DNA of 61,161 nucleotides from an uncultured Clostridia bacterium (GTDB lineage Bacteria > Bacillota > Clostridia > Oscillospirales > Ruminococcaceae). This document shows, one piece after another, positions 60,256 through 61,161 of the stretch (positions are counted from its first letter, which is position 1; each line of letters starts with the position of its first letter). The notes below the pieces were generated by a model. It saw only the letters and a list, made by a program, of their open reading frames with translations. It was not told the DNA's origin and ran no database searches. The position numbers were made by a program, and so were the translations under genes. The stretch lies in assembly GCA_944385925.1 (NCBI GenBank), contig CALWZE010000079.1, positions 1-61,161 on the forward strand. Direction: 5' to 3'.

Positions 60256-60381
60256 CAAGTGCCGATTTTACGGGCTTTCAACGCACTTGCGAATACTAAA
60301 ATAATAAGATTAAAAAACAATGTGTAAGTAGCAAAAAACAATGAATTTCGCAAATATGCAACACGAAATGCAACACGAAAT
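60256..60381. repeat. Putative prophage attachment arm with direct and inverted repeats
   Basis: Next to the tRNA are the inverted pair GCAAGTGC/GCACTTGC (from 60256 to about 60290) and a tandem direct repeat GCAACACGAAAT (60358-60369 and 60370-60381). Short direct repeats beside a tRNA 3' end resemble integrase arm-type sites of an att junction. The core duplication at the other end is outside the window. Confidence 0.45.
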
Positions 60382-60388
60382 TACACAC

Positions 60389-60419
60389 AAAAAAGGCGGA
60401 GCTATGTGCCCCGCCTTTT
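60389..60419 (-). terminator. Terminator of the endolysin gene
   Basis: AAAAGGCGG (60391-60399) and CCGCCTTTT (60411-60419), with the A run on the left giving a T run on the minus strand. Confidence 0.85.
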
Positions 60420-60423
60420 GTTA

Positions 60424-61161
60424 TTAAGCGTTTACAATCTCTTTTACTTTTTTAATGATTTCCTTGTAACTTGCGATAATTCCCTGCGCCTGCTGCGCCT
60501 GTGCGGTCAGGGTGCTTACCTGCGCGGTCAGGCTGTCGACCTTTGCGGTCAGCTCCGCAATTTTCTTCTGTGCCTCCTGATTTTCCAGCTCCGTTTCTGT
60601 CACCGCCTCGACCGGCAGCAGCAGCGAGGCGGCGAGGGCTTCCAGCGTTGCGCGGTCGTCCGCGCTCATCGGCCCGGCGATCAGCGTCCCGTCTCCCGGC
60701 TCCTGCACGGGCAGCGCGAGCGACTGCGCCTTTGCCTTGATTGCCTCAAAGTCCCCCGCGCTCATCGGACCGATTTTCAGAATGACCATAGCCGTTTCCT
60801 CCTCCGGTTTTACCGGCTCCGTGTATTGGCGGCTGAGATCGACCCGTCCTTCAGCGCCGTCCACCGCGCCGCTGCTGGTATACTGCCACATGTCGTATTG
60901 CTCGCGGTATTCCGGGTGCGCGGCGTCGGTGTAATGGGCGATCCACAGCCTGCATCCCGCTGCCTTGAGCGCCGCCGTGTCCAGCTTGCCGGACATGTAA
61001 CTCAGGTTTGCGTAAACGCCCGCCGCATACCCGGCCGCCTGACATTCCGCGCAGAAGGCGAGCGCGGCCGCCGTCCAGGTCTGCTTGCTGTTGCCGTCCG
61101 CCCGGCCGGGATTCCCGCCCGAAGTTTCAATATCCATATAGATGCAGTCAACCTGTTTCCC
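60424..61161 (-). CDS. Phage endolysin, GH25 muramidase type, 5' end outside window
   Basis: At least 245 residues; the frame stays open to the window edge, before the internal ATG at 61137. The visible catalytic part holds MDIETSGG, with the Asp and Glu expected in the GH25 active site, then GYAAGVYANLSYM, LWIAHYTDA and DMWQYTSSG, all typical of GH25 lysozymes that cut the glycan of peptidoglycan. A linker leads to two copies of a ~30-residue repeat beginning IGPMSAGD and AGPMSADD, probably cell-wall-binding, and a C-terminal coiled coil. It is the outermost gene of a prophage integrated at the tRNA-Gly. Confidence 0.85.
   Translation of the reverse strand, partial: GKQVDCIYMDIETSGGNPGRADGNSKQTWTAAALAFCAECQAAGYAAGVYANLSYMSGKLDTAALKAAGCRLWIAHYTDAAHPEYREQYDMWQYTSSGAVDGAEGRVDLSRQYTEPVKPEEETAMVILKIGPMSAGDFEAIKAKAQSLALPVQEPGDGTLIAGPMSADDRATLEALAASLLLPVEAVTETELENQEAQKKIAELTAKVDSLTAQVSTLTAQAQQAQGIIASYKEIIKKVKEIVNA

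Noticed and set aside
60358-60381. Possible CRISPR repeats
   Set aside because: Only two adjacent 12-base copies without spacers; better read as integrase arm sites. No CRISPR array or cas gene occurs in the window.

Overview
The window looks like a piece of a Gram-positive anaerobic acetogen chromosome, probably class Clostridia and possibly near Oscillospirales. The grounds are acetyl-CoA synthase at the left edge, a short HisG with HisZ, a YerC/TrpR-like histidine regulator, corrinoid methyltransferases with a reductive activator, strong AGGAGG-type ribosome sites and TTGACA-N17-TATAAT promoters. The species is inference. Genes are moderately GC-rich and the gaps are AT-rich.

Layout. 1-2102: 3' part of acetyl-CoA synthase (acsB) and its terminator. 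2.8-7.4 kb: a C_GCAxxG_C_C redox protein, a large hybrid sensor kinase and a Crp/Fnr regulator. 7.4-12.6 kb (minus): a phage head/fibre cassette with no integrase, terminase or portal. 13.2-18.7 kb (minus): a molybdopterin aldehyde oxidoreductase (MOP type) and an unusual GltD/HdrD-like Fe-S protein. 19.0-20.0 kb: a GntR/UTRA regulator and a zinc-ribbon protein. 20.7-21.7 kb (minus): a CobW/P47K GTPase. 22.0-32.4 kb (plus): a maturation and molybdate-supply series (C_GCAxxG_C_C, NifX-like, radical SAM, methyltransferase, CoA ligase, nucleotidyltransferase, molybdopterin-binding protein, modABC, XdhC). 33-37 kb: a B12-dependent methionine synthase core, DUF6054, TM2 and DUF2752 proteins. 37.2-37.4 kb: a candidate structured RNA (raiA-like). 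37.6-45.3 kb (minus): a complete his operon. 45.9-57.7 kb (minus): a long operon running from O-demethylase-type corrinoid methyltransferases, a small ORF, two MFS symporters and a corrinoid-protein activator into molybdopterin synthesis (MoeB-like, MoaC, MoaA, MOSC-MogA), with a TetR gene after its terminator. 57.9-60.0 kb (plus): DUF1638, a second corrinoid protein and a second GntR regulator. 60.1 kb to the end: tRNA-Gly(CCC) and the edge of a prophage with an endolysin.

How it fits together. The aldehyde oxidoreductase gene, its maturation operon and the O-demethylase/molybdopterin operon all have TTGACA-N17-TAWACT-type promoters carrying closely related GTxTAxxCAAGT operator sequences. 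Two paralogous GntR regulators sit beside these units. I infer one regulon in which a methoxylated aromatic aldehyde (or similar substrate) is imported, oxidised by the molybdoenzyme and O-demethylated, the methyl group entering the Wood-Ljungdahl pathway that ends at acetyl-CoA synthase. The maturation genes resemble a set known beside aldehyde oxidoreductase in Desulfovibrio (DVU_155x-type families, recalled from memory) whose chemistry I know of no description for. This is the strongest candidate for an undescribed system here. Other points are a hisF without a canonical start codon, a MoaC fused to a MOSC-like tail, and a 49-codon gene in the methyltransferase operon.
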